Assembly (NCBI RefSeq): GCF_021018805.1
Contig: NC_086283.1
Coordinates: 55,976,705-56,040,704, forward strand
Reading direction: 5' to 3'
Length of the DNA: 64,000 nt
Source of the DNA: Prinia subflava
Taxonomy: Eukaryota > Chordata > Aves > Passeriformes > Cisticolidae
The notes beneath the pieces are model-generated. The model searched no databases and had not been told where the DNA came from. It saw only the letters and a list, made by a program, of their open reading frames with translations. Position 1 is the stretch's first letter, and each line of letters starts with the position of its first letter. The position numbers and the translations under genes were made by a program. Of the stretch, positions 38,012 through 50,043 are shown piece by piece.

Positions 38012-40043
38012 ATACATGGGGGACAGAAGATATGATCACAATGCTTTTACAAGATAGTTAATAAATGAATGTGTAGTTGTTAAACCACAGCTAGTTTTTC
38101 ACATGTGATATTCTGAGAGTCTTTCACAATATGGCAGGCATCACAACATCACTGCTTTTCTCCAGGTTGCAAAACAATTTCTCCAGAAAAGCAAAACAAT
38201 TAACTAATTTTTGAAGAATCTTAGCAAGGACAGCAGTAAATAGAATGAAACTAAAAGCTACACCTAAGAATCCTTGCAATCACTAAATATTAAGCAATAT
38301 TAACTCAAGATTGTTTTCTTTACTAAACAGAAAATATCGTCACTTGACTTAGCACTAGATAGCCTTACACATGATTTGTCCTCTACCAGAGTGGGTAGAT
38401 GACCCCCATGTGAAAGCACTCAGTATGTTTCTTCACTCAGTACACAACATGTGTACACCTTTACAGATATTTAGGTGTACTCTGTCTAACCAGGAGTTAG
38501 AAAACCGGTTGCACAACATCACAAGACAAGAGCTTTGCCGTTTGGGCTCAGCCATGAGGAATACTGCAAAAAGGAACCAGGAACAATTAAACAGACAGAA
38601 AATAGTGTACTACTTACAGAAGCAGAGGAGTATGATCAGTTGGAAAGACGTTCATGTACAATTATGTACAGTGGACAGGAGGGTCAAATCTAGACACAAG
38701 AAGTCAAGAACCAAAACTCACAAGAGGTTCTCTCCTGTGAAGGGAAGCTGGGGTTTTCCAGACTCCAAATCTGTATCTGTCCTGTCCTGGAAGCCAACTT
38801 TCAGGCATTGGGCATACTTTTTGAAATCTAGTAATGTCAGTGCGGGAAATTAGTCTTCCACTGCAGACTCCTCAGGCAGCACACCCGTTTTTTAACCAAC
38901 AGTGAAGATGTTCATCTGGTATGCCTTATCCTTTTTATCAGTCAAAATAAGTGGATTCACGGCACATGCCATACTTAGTAAGTTTACAGTTGCAGAGCAG
39001 ATTTCATCTGAAGTAGGTTAAATACTTGTTATGCAAGGAACCTGGATGGCAGCTTTAAGCAAATGGTACCCTCTAGTAAAAATGAAGTGATGAACATACT
39101 TTTTCACAGTAAGAAAACAAGAGAATGGGGATGTGAACAATTCCCCCAGGAATAAGACGATTTAAAAATCTTTACAATAAATTGTTTAAACGAAAACAGG
39201 AGTAATTGAAAGTAAATAATAAAAAAATCCAGATTAGAACAAACAACACATACAAAAAAACCCAAAAAAAACCCAAAAAAACAACCCCAAAAAGAAGTAG
39301 AAAACTACAAGAAACCATAATCTCCTTGAGATCTTTCCAGAATTTAAGTGGGCACAAGTTACAAAAGCAGGCTTCATGATTCTACAGTGACATAAGAAGT
39401 AAAGGTTGGAAAGAGAACAGTCTTAATCTAATCATAAGCAGCTACAGAAACTCTGTGTCCCAGCTGTGATCTCTGGAGAACCATATTAACATAGGGGTGT
39501 TGCTAAATGTATGTGTCCCAAATAGTTGTGACCCATGGAGACCAGCTTTAGATAATGAGCAAAAAGAAGGTTAGCAATTGCTGAATACAAGCAGAAAGTA
39601 GCAGAGTCCTACATGTATCTATCCCCATACCACCTATAAAACTTGAAGTGCATTGAACGTAACATTTAACTTTGGCTGAACTTGATAAACAACTCGAACA
39701 GTGTAAGAAAGGCTTTAGTAACCCCTCCTGGTTTCTGTGCTAACCCACTAATAATTCAAGCATATTTAGGCAGCTTCAACTACAGTACATTCCTAGTATA
39801 TCCTTAACCATTCCGGTGCTGAATACTACATCTCAGCTCCACAACAGTGTTTATGCGCACAAATCCTGCTGGAGTCAGTACTGCACTTCTCTGATTGTCT
39901 ACAGACTAGATGCTTGTGTCAATTTTTGGAAAAGAATTTCTTTTGAGAATAACTTTTTTCACAAAGGAGGACTTGAGTACAATACAGTGGTAAAATCACA
40001 AAAAAAGTCACTGTAGTTTCTTTTTGGTTAATGACACATGAAT
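38012..40043. other. Unassigned DNA
   Basis: It contains a 160-codon plus-strand open frame (38371-38853) without a recognised domain, and an A-rich low-complexity patch at 39239-39297. No gene is called. Confidence 0.4.
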
Positions 40044-40073
40044 ATTTATTTATTTATTTATATCTATCTATAA
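40044..40073. repeat. (TTTA)n / (TCTA)n microsatellite
   Basis: Four TTTA-type units followed by about three TCTA units. Confidence 0.85.
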
Positions 40074-43000
40074 AGGCAGTTTTTCATCTTAGACTTCAGC
40101 TCTTCACTCATCCATCTACCATTTTGTCTGATCCTTCACATCTGTATATTTTACCATGGGGAAGTCCATTATCTTCATGCTGAAGAAGAAAGAATGTAGA
40201 GCAATAGCTGTGGTCTTTATAGTGGACATAGAAGGTAGTGGAGCCCTGTGTAGAACTGTGTCTCAGATCTAAGGAGATTTAGGCACTGCTGAAGTGCTTT
40301 CCCAGGAGATAGTGCAATAGAGGTTTGCCTCTAAATTTTCAGTTCAGATTTGTTCATAAGTTTCCTGTTCATACTATTCTGACTTGTTAACAGATGCCTA
40401 AGCCCACTCACAAAAATACTGTTAGTGTCTGGGATGAAATAAAGGACAGTAAATTAAAAGCATAGGATTGTAGCTCCTAACCCACTTTTTCAAGTATTTC
40501 TAACTTTTAATACGTCTGGTTCTTTCTTGTCAGGCAGATAAAATTAAGCAGCTTTAAGATATTTAGCTTGTCTTTGTTCTGGAAAGTGGAAAAGGAGATA
40601 AAAGCAGATAGAAAGTAATTTCACTTGGTGCCAGGCAGCCTCTGCACTAGGTGTAAGCTGGCAATTGGCAGCTGAAATTCATTTTGGCTCAAGTTCAGCC
40701 CAAACTCTATTCATCACAGCTGATTAAAGTGAGTGACCTTGATTTTTTTCTCCAAAGAAAACAGCAAAGGCAGTCTCATCTGTCTTCCCATTCAGAAAAG
40801 TGGCACCTTTTTTTCCCCTAGACCTGAGCTTTCAATGAGGATGGGAAAAATTACTGTAACTTGTAGACACTACTAAAAATATCAAACAGATCTATCTTGG
40901 CCAGAAGTCCAAGATGCATTTTCACTAAACTGAAAAACTGTAAAATTATTTTAAAATCTAGTTGCCTTAATTTCATCATTCTTTATAATATTAATAAAGT
41001 CTGGTCTCACAAAGTAAACGCTTCTTTCATAGTTGCAGCAGTTCCTGGAATACAAGTGTACAAGTGTAATAAATTCAGTGACACAGTGGCATAATGTTTT
41101 GGGTTGGTAGTAGATTTTATTTCATGGTATCACTGAGAAGAAGGGAAAAAAGTTTAGAAAAAAATCAGGAACGCATTTTAACCTCATGACTTGAACCTGT
41201 ATGCCAGATACATCATGCCAGATCTATCATGCCAGATCAAACTTTCTGCAACATTAGAAATGTTTGTCTAAGTGTTTTCTTGCCATTATTTCTCATTGTT
41301 GCATACTTCTGCACTTGTGTAAGGAGACCTTAGTGACTGCTGAAACACAAAAAAACATGAATGGCAAAAAATATGTATGTCAAAGTTTTCTAGTGGGAAG
41401 AAGAGTGCCAACAAGTGAGGTAAGCTTTAGTGATAACCAAAAAACCCTTAAAATACAGCATTTCTAAGAGACAGAAACCATTATTTTAAGAAAATTATTC
41501 TTTTAAATAAAGATAGATATTAGATGTCTAGATATTTAAAAAACAGGACAAAAATGCTTCTGTTCACAACAGAAGATCCTAAGTCATGACTATTAAAAGA
41601 GATTTCCTCTGCATAAACTGCATTTAATGGTTTAATTTGTCTTGATCTAGCTAAAAGACAAGAAAGAAGTGAAATCCTTTAAAGGTGTGAATTAGTCTTA
41701 TGGAATTAGGTTAAACACTGTCATTTTAGGGTTTTTTTCCTCAGAATTCCTTACAGAACACCACTATATTTTTATATTTCTTAATATCTAAAAGAGTTTA
41801 TCAGTTTTTACCCATGAAAAATGGGTGAAATGATCCACTCACATCTAAAATTTTTAAGTGAAAGGATGCCCTTCCACAGTATCAGCAATTTTTTTTTTCC
41901 CTCACTGGTTTTATGTGTTATTCTAGGTGAGGAATTTCTCTTTGTTCTCAACCCAGTTTTCCATAGTAGAACACACACTGCAGGATGTAGTATGTTATAG
42001 AAAAATTATGTATTACAAATATCTGACACTTGCCTTTCTTTCTCACAAAGATCCGTTTAAGGAGGTTCAGTTGAATAATTAGCCATAATTAATGAATACA
42101 AGTGGTGTTCGCAGTTGACCAAAGCCTCTTTTTTGCAAGTTTATTTCAATACTCCAAGTTTTTCTTTTACAAAGAAAACTTAGCCAGCTCTAATTACTAA
42201 AATATTCAATCTTGACTGCAGATTGGACAACTTGTGAGTCATGGTGATGATAGTAAGAGTGAAACAGAAGGCTGAACCAGTGTTCAAGGACTGGGCAAGG
42301 TTGTAGGAAATGCACATTCTGTTCTTTTTCTACCTCAAACTTCCTCTGTGGTCTTTGGCAAGTCATTCTAGCACTTTATACAGGTGAGCCCACTGGTAAA
42401 ATATAATTTAGCCTTTGGAGCGCCCACATGCATTGTGATATTGATGTGACTTTCACAAGTAACAAAATAAAAAAGGAGAACCCGGACTAAGAGCTGTTTT
42501 TCAGACAATCTATAAAGACAAAAGCCACATAATTTTTGGATCTCAATCTCATGATTAGACCTATGTGAATAAAACTCTAAGCTTTCATAGAATTCTGTTG
42601 TCATCTTCTTTTGTTATTTATCTTCAAAGTAGCTACCTTCAAGCTTGGGACTGCATGTGTGTTTTTCCAGACTGAGAATCAGGATCATCAATGTGCTTTT
42701 CTTTTTCCTACAATACAATGTGAATAAACAGCTAGGACATGGACTAAATTACATTAACTAAGAAAATAACTTTTGGCAGTGTAACAAGAGTATTGCAGAA
42801 GGCCCACCAAGAAAACTATTAACAGCAAGACAGAACCAAAAAATACAATGCTAGTGATAAAAAGAATATAGTAGTGGTGAATGACTTCACCTCAGATAGG
42901 AGGATGAGGTCAATTGTAGTTCTGTAAGATGGATGCAGAAATACCAGTGAATTGGACAGAATAACACAGAATAACAGAGAAACCCAGACAGTTATTGTCT

Positions 43001-44427
43001 GTGCTCTGGCTCACTGGTTAAACCCAAACCCCACAGTGGCCATTCTCCCAAAAAGAACTTCTTTCTGAAATGACAATAATTTTTTGTCTATGTGAGATCT
43101 GGATGTAAAGATGGAAAAAGTCATTACGTAATAATAAGTTCATTTTACTGAATAAAAGGGCATGCACACACACAGAGCCCTGTATTTTATACAGGCATAA
43201 TTACTGTGTTTCTATCTTGTTCTGACATACAAGCTATTTGCTGAAATGAAACACCTAGGAGAAAGACTGCAATTATTTTCATTGCTTAGTTTTTGTTATA
43301 TTTTTCTGCATTCATATCTCCAGCTGGAGCCCACAGATCAGACTGAAGAGATACTTAAACTCTTAAATAATGTCTCTTATGTTCTGATATCTCATAATTC
43401 TTAATTTTTTTTGGCAAAATTATCAGGATGTTAGCAAGAAAAGATCTTGTTTGTGTATTGTACTTGTGTTTATAGTGAAAATAGCTGCCTTTCAATGCAG
43501 TTCAATAGGACAACAAATAGGATTCCCATCTGCCTAAGCATAACAGGTCTTGTACAGCCAATTCTTTCAACACATTGCAAGATTTGTACATTTCACATTC
43601 AAATCTCAGTGTTGCTCATTAAATGCCTGGTCTTACAGGAATTACTGGGTTCAGACTGTCCTTATACTTGATTTTAAATTCAGCTTCCTAATGTGTCAAT
43701 AACAAAAGTATTATGGCCAGCGAGACTGTGATAGTGCCAGAACAGGGTTTCCTTCCACACAAGTATTAGAAATCAAATGTTGTGTTATATTTACATAACA
43801 TCTTCATTTTCTATTCTTTTTCTGTACCTGTACAGTTCTTCCTAGCTATAAACATGTATTTATGTTTTGTTGTAAACAGCTTACACAGAAGTACAAGAAA
43901 TAGCTCAAGAAGTAGAAATAATTCCCTGTTAAATATGTGATCCCTCAAAAGTATTACAAAAATTATAAAGCTACCTCAAAGAATTTCCATCAAATGCAAT
44001 TTTGAGAACAACCAATATGAAAAAATTCAATTAAAAAAAACAAAGAACTACATAAAACAAGTTCAGATTCACTCTCAAAATTCACTGATTATGGTAACTT
44101 TTTAGGATTTACCTGAGAGGGGTTACACAGTACCTCAAAATTAATAGTAAAAGGAAACTTTTCTTTCATCTTCAAAAAGGTTAACTCAAAAATGTTTTGC
44201 TTTATTATTGAAAGATTTATTTATTTCACAGGGCATATAATAACTGTGAAGTCAAACAGCTGGAAGCCAGACCAAGTATATATATTACACTTCCTATGCT
44301 ATTACTACCACCTCTGTTAACAATGTGCACTCTTTAACTAAATCCTTCATGTCAAAGTGATATTTCTTAAGTCTTTGACACAATGTGATTGATGTTCTGC
44401 CACCAAAAGAAAAACAAATGCCAAGGG
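40074..44427. other. Unassigned AT-rich DNA
   Basis: No recognised gene or transposon up to the provirus. A short 'gccagat(a/c)(c/t)atcat' direct repeat occurs near 41200-41240. Confidence 0.5.
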
Positions 44428-44622
44428 TGTCCTGGTTTAGGGCAAATTTGTGAGAGAACCCCTGAATGGGTTCCCTCTGGGAGGCAAACCCAAATGGCCC
44501 CTCCCCCCAACATGTCCAGGAAAAGAACTTCTTCAGAGAAAAGAGAAAAAACTATTTATTTAATAAAGAAAGCACTCACAAGTATGAATAGAAAGAATGA
44601 ACAATATGAAACAATATTGTGT
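44428..44622 (-). mobile_element. 3' LTR remnant of the provirus
   Basis: It corresponds to the terminal 190 bp or so of the 5' LTR (49303-49490), that is its R/U5 end. It keeps a minus-strand AATAAA (44560-44555) that is altered in the 5' LTR. By eye roughly one base in six or seven differs between the two, so the provirus is not recent. U3 is absent, and RNase H sequence joins directly at about 44622-44630. Confidence 0.85.
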
Positions 44623-45130
44623 TACCAATCTAAATCTATCTTTGACACGTCTGTGTTTGCATCCTGATCTACCTGCTCACTGTTCCGGTGCTCCTCATTA
44701 TCTCTAATATTGGGGACATTTTGGACTTTCACAGCTAGTTTCTCTACCCTGGTAGCAATGTCTTTCCATTCTTCAGCAGCCCAATTTTGTTTTCCTCTAC
44801 ATTGCCAACTAGCCTTTTTCCACTTCTCCAGCCATCCCCACAGAACATTGGCTACCCCTCCACAAATCAGTGTAGAGGTAGAGCTTTGGCCACTTCTCTC
44901 TTTCAGCAATGTCTAGGGCCAACAGAATGGCTTTGAGTTCAGCGAATTGGCTTGATCCACCTTCTCCTTGGATAGCTTGTGCAACCTTTTGTGTGGGGCT
45001 CCATACAGCTGCTTTCCACTTACAGTTCATCCCTATGATATGACAGGAACCGTCAGTGGAAAGAGCGTAGCACGTTTCTTCTGCTGGCAGCTGATTATAC
45101 AGTGGAGCTTCTTCAGCACATTACTTGCTC
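44623..45130 (-). pseudogene. pol: Retroviral RNase H domain (pol), broken
   Basis: RNase H removes the RNA strand of the RNA:DNA hybrid during reverse transcription. The domain is recognisable from STDGS with its first catalytic Asp (codon at 45054-45052), through FAELKA with the catalytic Glu, to YTDLW with the next Asp. A tail including NEEHRN and KIDLDW leads towards the integrase that should follow. A frameshift separates it from reverse transcriptase near 45130, and another splits it between YTDLW and the following helix (around 44870). It ends at the LTR junction, so no integrase zinc-binding or DDE region is present. It cannot encode an active enzyme. Confidence 0.88.
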
Positions 45131-46468
45131 TTATTCCTCTTCATCAGTGAGACCAAAGTTTTCACCTGCAGGCCAATTTGTAATTGTCTCCAAAATCCCA
45201 GGGCAATTTGGGTTTCCAATACGGGAGCGCTGAGTGATGAGGGCAGTCCATTTGCTCCATGTGGGATCGGTGGCGTGGTGGGTAGAGGGAACTTTTCCCT
45301 TGAACATCCACCCCAACACTGGTAGTAGGGGTGCCAGGAGGAGTTGGGCTTCTGTGCCAATCACTTCTGAAGCAGCTTGAACTCCTTCCTAGGCAGCCAA
45401 GATTTCTCTCTCTGTTGGTGTGTAGTTGGCTTCAGACCCTCTGTAGCTCCGACTCCAGAATCCCAGTGGTCGACCCCGAGTCTCACCAGGCACCTTCTGC
45501 CAAAGGCTCCAGGACAGGCCATGGTTCCCGGCTGCAGAGTAGAGCAGGTTCTTCACCTCTGGTCCTGTCCTGACTGGGCCAAGGGCTACTGCATGAGCGA
45601 TCTCCTGCTTGATCTGGGCAAAGGCTTGTTGCTGTTCAGGGCCCCAGTGGAAATTGTTCTTCTTGCGGGTAACCAGATAGAGAGGGCTCACAATCTGGCT
45701 GTACTCAGGAACGTATGTTCTCCAAAAGCCTATGGCAGCTAAGAAAGCTTGTGTTTCCTTCTTGTTGGTTGGTGGAGACATTGCTGTGATCTTGTTGATG
45801 ACCTCAGTGGGAATCTGACACCGCCCGTCTTCCCACTTTACTCCCAGGAACTGGATCTCCTTGGCAGGTCCCTTAATTTTGCTCCTCTTGATAGTGAAAC
45901 TGGCTTCCAGGAGAATCTGGATGATCTTCTTTCTTTTTTGAAACACTTCCCTTGCTGTGTTCCCCCACACAATGATGTCATCAATGTACTGTAGGTGTTC
46001 TGGAGCTTCACCCTTTTCCAGTGCAGCCTGGATCAGTCCATGGCAGATGGTGGGACTGTGCTTCCACCCCTAGGGCAGTCGGTTCCAGGTGTACTGCACG
46101 CCCCTCCAGGTGAAAGCAAACTGAGGCCTGCATTCTGCAGCCAGAGGAATGGAGAAAAACGCGTTAGCGATGTTGATTGTGGCGTACCACTTCGCTGCTT
46201 TGGACTCCAGCTCGTACTGAAGTTCCAGCATGTCCGGCACAGAGGCACTCAGCAGTGGAGTCACTTCATTCAAGCCACGATAGTCCACAGTCAGTCTCCA
46301 TTCTCCGTCAGACCTGCGCGCAGGCCAAATAGGGCTATTGAAGGGTGAGTGGGTTTTGCTGACCACCCCTTGGCTCTCCAGCTCTCGGATCATCTTGTGG
46401 ATTGGGATCACAGCATCTCGAGTTGTTCTGTACGGTTGGCGGTGAACTGTCAAAGTGGAAATTGGCAC
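45131..46468 (-). pseudogene. pol: Retroviral reverse transcriptase (pol), broken
   Basis: This is the polymerase domain that copies retroviral RNA to DNA. Conserved blocks appear in order on the minus strand: the fingers motif LTVDYRGLNEVT, motif A (ATINIANAFFSIPL), motif C YIDD (codons 45988-45977) and the connection region with TNKKETQAFLAAIGFW. The frame continues through two in-frame stop codons, at 46072-46070 and 45391-45389. In motif A the position normally held by the catalytic Asp reads Asn (46174-46172), so the active site is lost as well. The domain order and sequence resemble ERVL pol. The neighbours are protease upstream and RNase H downstream, and a frameshift follows near 45130. 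Confidence 0.92.
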
Positions 46469-46479
46469 CTGTTGCTCTC

Positions 46480-46860
46480 CCCCTTCAGAGGTCCTACTGC
46501 AGGTGGGTTCTCTGATAATCCAGGCAAAGTGTTCAATTATCTAACACCCTCTGTCTCTACAGCCACTATCCCGAATGCCCACCCGAGTCCCTTTGGGTCT
46601 TTGGGTTGAATACCCATTTCGGAGGAAGTGGATGCCCAAAATGCATTGGGCCTCTAGGCCAGTCATGATAGAGTGTTTCTTCCACATATTGTCAATCAGG
46701 CTCACATCAGCTTCCACCAAAGTAAAGTCCTATGATCCCCTTGTCATGCCATAGAAACAGATTCTTCTCCTGAATACCTTGATGGGATTAATGTGCACTG
46801 CACACCAGTGTCGACCAAGGCCTCATATTTTTGTGGTTCTGATGTGCCAGGCTAACAAAT
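46480..46860 (-). pseudogene. pro: Retroviral aspartic protease, broken
   Basis: A minus-strand segment between gag and reverse transcriptase containing ALVDTG, the catalytic Asp-Thr-Gly motif of retroviral proteases (codons 46812-46804), followed by a hydrophobic strand as in the family. It normally works as a dimer to cut Gag and Pol polyproteins. Several in-frame stops occur after the motif (for example near 46735), and the flap region is hard to follow, so the limits given are approximate. It is plainly a pseudogene. Confidence 0.75.
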
Positions 46861-46899
46861 CCACACAGTCCAAGAAACACAGTTTTCCCTAGCCTCTAC

Positions 46900-48600
46900 C
46901 TGGTTAGAGGCAGGGGCCCTCTAAGCCAGGTTACCCTTCTTTCCACGGGTAACTGGAGCTGCTTCCTTTTTGGTGGAACTTCCTCTCTGAGTCTTGCCTT
47001 CCCACAATTCACACATCCATTGTGCTGGAGCACCACTTGGTTTTCCATTCCATTTCCTGATGTCTTGCCCACAATCACACAGGAGGAGCCACAGCTCAGC
47101 TCATGAAGTGCTCCTTCTTTCCCTATGTGGGGGACATCTGTGTTTGGTACCAGAACCTCTGATCTGTAATGCAGAGACTTGGAGAACATCCCCTTTAATC
47201 TCCTCCCTGAGTTTCTTATAGTTCTCCTCTATCTTGTCTTGTAATTTCCACATGCATGTTTCCAGAGCTGTGATTCTTGAATGTGTTGGACCATGCACAG
47301 CATCTGCATATGCTTGGAGCTTCTCCACCATATCCAGCACGGTCTCCTCCATGTCACCCCATTTCATTATTGCTAAAGCAGAAGCGTATTCTTGTGGCCT
47401 AAGTCACAGAATTGCAGAATGCCATGTACAAGGGAAGAGTGACCTCTCTGCTCCTGCTGGCCACACCATTCCTGATCCATGCCAGGATGCCCTTGGCCTT
47501 CTGGGCCACCAGGACACTCTTCTGGCTCATGTCCAGCCAGCTTTTGACTAGTACCCCCAGGTCCTCCTCTGCCTGGGCACTGTCCAGCCACACCATCCCC
47601 AGCCTATAACATTGCAGGGGGTTATTGTGGCCAAAATGCAGGACTCGGCGCTTGGACTTATTAAACTTCATCCCATTGGACTCTGCCCATCCATCCAATC
47701 ATTCCAGGTCTTGTTGTACAAGTTTCCACCACATCACAGAGGTACATGGTAGCAAAGTGTTTAGGTCATCTGAGAAGACAACCTCTGCTACTGCTATTTC
47801 TCTCAAGCATTTAATCCCTTGTTCTGTGGTCTTCCACTGGGTTTACTGCATATGGAGATCATCTGCACACAGATATCTTTGTGCCACACGTCCCAGGACC
47901 CATTCCCAGAGATTGTGAGGGTTAGCCCCCCCTCATCATTCCTTGGTCAGAAACTGGATCATGTGGCAGGGATCCCAAATGCCTCGCTTCAGTGCCATCC
48001 AAAATTGTAGCCTTGCCTGCAGCATCCCAAAGACAGACTAACCAATTAATTATAGATTCATCAGGTCGTTGAGTGTAATCCATTCTTAGGCCACAAAGGT
48101 CCTTCAGGGAAAAGGACTCAATAGTCTTCTGATCTTGTGCCAGGAGTTTTGACTTCTGATTTTGTGCCAAGAGCCTGAGTTGAGGATCCTTCACCTGGAT
48201 CATCATCCACTGATCGATTGGTTTTGCATGTGTGCTTCTCTCGTGCAGCGACTGCCAGTACCTTAGGCTCACTGGTTTAGCTGTTGGCTCAGGCTCACTG
48301 ACTGGTTTAGCTACAACCTGAGTAGTCAGGGTGTCAGCTGCAGCCTGCATGACTAGGGTAGCTGATTTATCTCCCTGCACCCCTGCTTCTACCTGATGTC
48401 CTACAGTATCTAGCAGCATGCAATAAGCATATGCCAGGGCCCAGCTTATTGCAATGAGCTTTTTCTCCTGAGTCATCATGGCAGTTCTCATTCAAGTATC
48501 TCCTCACCTCAGCTGGGTTCTGAATTTGTTCATGTGGAAAGTTCCAGGCCATAGGGTCAGAAAATTCCTTCAGGGTTTGGCCCATATTCCATACTCCCAT
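46900..48600 (-). pseudogene. gag: Retroviral gag, broken and carrying a CR1 insertion
   Basis: The capsid polyprotein gene. A likely start is at 48585, reading MGQTLKEF; Met-Gly at the start suggests an N-myristoylation site for membrane targeting. A second Met-Gly lies five codons upstream (48600). The frame shifts near 48485, runs open to 47922 and shifts again at a run of seven C/G (about 47925-47931). It passes a stop and is then cut by a CR1 (47396-47708). It resumes with a charged, coiled-coil-like stretch (47367-47101) and a basic C-terminus. I see no CCHC zinc knuckle. Assignment rests on position between leader and protease and on similarity to ERVL gag as I recall it. Confidence 0.75.
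47396..47708 (-). mobile_element. CR1 LINE fragment inserted in gag
   Basis: A minus-strand CR1 piece. It encodes the C-terminal end of the CR1 reverse transcriptase in an open 99-codon frame ([26 protein letters not shown]), then jumps directly to a degenerate 3' tail (aattctgtga), so an internal deletion is present. The hexamer tcttgt flanks it (47390-47395 and 47709-47714) and may be a target duplication. The retroviral gag reading continues on both sides. Confidence 0.85.
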
Positions 48601-48823
48601 TCTCCACACCACTCACAATTTTCCACACCTGGGTCTACTTCTTCTGGGCCAGGGATCTCATCTGCTCCTCTGGAAATCTCAACCCTCAGCCTAGACAAGC
48701 TGCAAATCATATAGACGAAGCTCACCAGATGAAATACCAAGAAGGTGGTATCTTTAACATTCAGGGGACACTGAACATTCTTAAAAAGTGATGGTGTAAC
48801 AGATTCAGGAGAGAAGAGGGAAA

Positions 48824-49066
48824 TTAAATTTGAAAAGACTCATCTCCTGCTTCTTCTTTAATAAACCAGGTGCAATTACTGATAAATCCCCAAAACATGC
48901 TGCTGCAACTAGGACAGAGGGTAGGACAAAAAAACCATAAACCAAACATAACTGGCACAAACTCCAGCACCTTTGTAAACTTCCTATAAATCATTATCAT
49001 TGAGCACAGCACAATAACAATTCTAATCCTTGCCCCTCCACTGTAACAGCTACATGCTAGAGACAA
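48824..49066 (-). other. Small hydrophobic open frame in the proviral leader
   Basis: An uninterrupted 80-codon minus-strand frame between the primer binding site and gag. The protein has a hydrophobic stretch at residues 14-27 and another at about 35-70 rich in Cys, Trp and Phe, and an acidic end (KEEAGDESFQI). It is intact while every other viral frame is broken. No homologue is recognised. It could be a real leader-encoded membrane peptide of this family or a chance frame. Confidence 0.3.
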
Positions 49067-49272
49067 TACTGGAGCTATCTCCAGATACCAAAATGAACCT
49101 AAGGACCAGAAAGTATTAAAACCTCAAAAAAGCCTAGGGAGCTGAAACACATGAAGGCCTCCAGTCCGAGAGACATTATGAATTCAAGTAGCAACATGGC
49201 TAATGACTCCTTTATCCCCACACAAAGTACAACCAAAATCCAAGCAAGTACCAGCTTTTTTCATTTTCTTGA

Positions 49273-49290
49273 GCCCCACGTTGGACACCA
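49273..49290 (-). other. Primer binding site of the provirus
   Basis: The 18 bases TGGTGTCCAACGTGGGGC lie 12 bases inside the 5' LTR. They resemble the lysine-tRNA (Lys-1,2) type site TGGCGCCCAACGTGGGGC with two differences, both C-to-T on the viral strand as expected from CpG decay. The site fixes the orientation of the provirus. Confidence 0.8.
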
Positions 49291-49302
49291 ATTAAATGTA
49301 TT

Positions 49303-50043
49303 TGTCCCGGTCTAGGGCAAATTCATGAAAGAACCCCTGAATTGGGTCCCTGTGGGAAGAAAACACAAACAGCCCCTCCCCTCAACCAGTCCAGGAAAAT
49401 AGCTTCCTTGGAGAAAAGTAGAAAAAACCTATCTATTTAACAAACAAAGTGCCCACAAGCATAAAGAGTGAATAATATGAAACAATAGAACCTTTCATTG
49501 CTCCGAAGTGGAATGGTAAATTCAGAAAGTCCTTGCTGTGGGTAGCTTAGCTTGGTCAGTTTCTTATCAGTTTCTCCAGTGGTGGAAAAATGCCATCTTG
49601 GGCCACAGGGGTGCAGGTGTGAGATCCAGGTGTCTCTCTGGGTTTTTCAGCCCAGGACAGGCACAGTCCAGGAGCAGGAATGCAGAGGAATGAATGTTGT
49701 TTTCAAAATAAGCTCCACACGCCTTCCTTCTCCCCCTTCACTCTCAAGCACAGTCTCACAGCAGTGATTCTCTCACCAGGATCTTGCTTCATGAGTGTTG
49801 GCTTCATGCTCCTCAAGGTTGCTCCTGCAAGATGAACATCCCCTTACCAGCTAACCCCCTCTTTTATCTCGCTCATCCTTATTGGATATAGCTGTTACTC
49901 ATCAGGGGCAAGGCTGTATTGGGTAATTAACACAGCTGTTACTTACCAGGGGTTACTTAGCCTTAAAGGTACAGAACTTAACATACAGAATAAACAGAAC
50001 AGAGAACTGGGGGATACAAGCGTCAAAAAGTCACTCCAGGACA
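49303..50043 (-). mobile_element. 5' LTR of the provirus, complete
   Basis: 741 bp from TGTCCTGGAG (at 50043) to CGGGACA (at 49303) on the minus strand. A TATA-like GATAAAAGA lies at about 49868-49860. The polyadenylation hexamer is altered (AATAGA) where the 3' LTR has AATAAA. The primer binding site follows directly. Confidence 0.88.

Larger units (their letters stand above)
44428..50043 (-). mobile_element. Internally deleted ERVL-like provirus
   Basis: A minus-strand endogenous retrovirus of 5616 bp. In viral order it has a 5' LTR (50043-49303), a primer binding site (49290-49273), a leader with a small hydrophobic frame, gag, protease, reverse transcriptase, RNase H and a 3' LTR stub (44622-44428). 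The integrase, anything after it and most of the 3' LTR are missing. gag is further interrupted by a CR1. All genes carry stops or frameshifts. The outer ends are TG...CA, but the flanks (aaggg left, gacgg right) do not form an exact duplication, so the copy is old or rearranged. The gag and pol resemble the ERVL (class III) group as I recall it. Confidence 0.9.

Noticed and set aside
44428..50043. An exact target duplication for the provirus
   Set aside because: The flanking pentamers (aaggg, gacgg) agree at only three of five positions, so I do not claim one.
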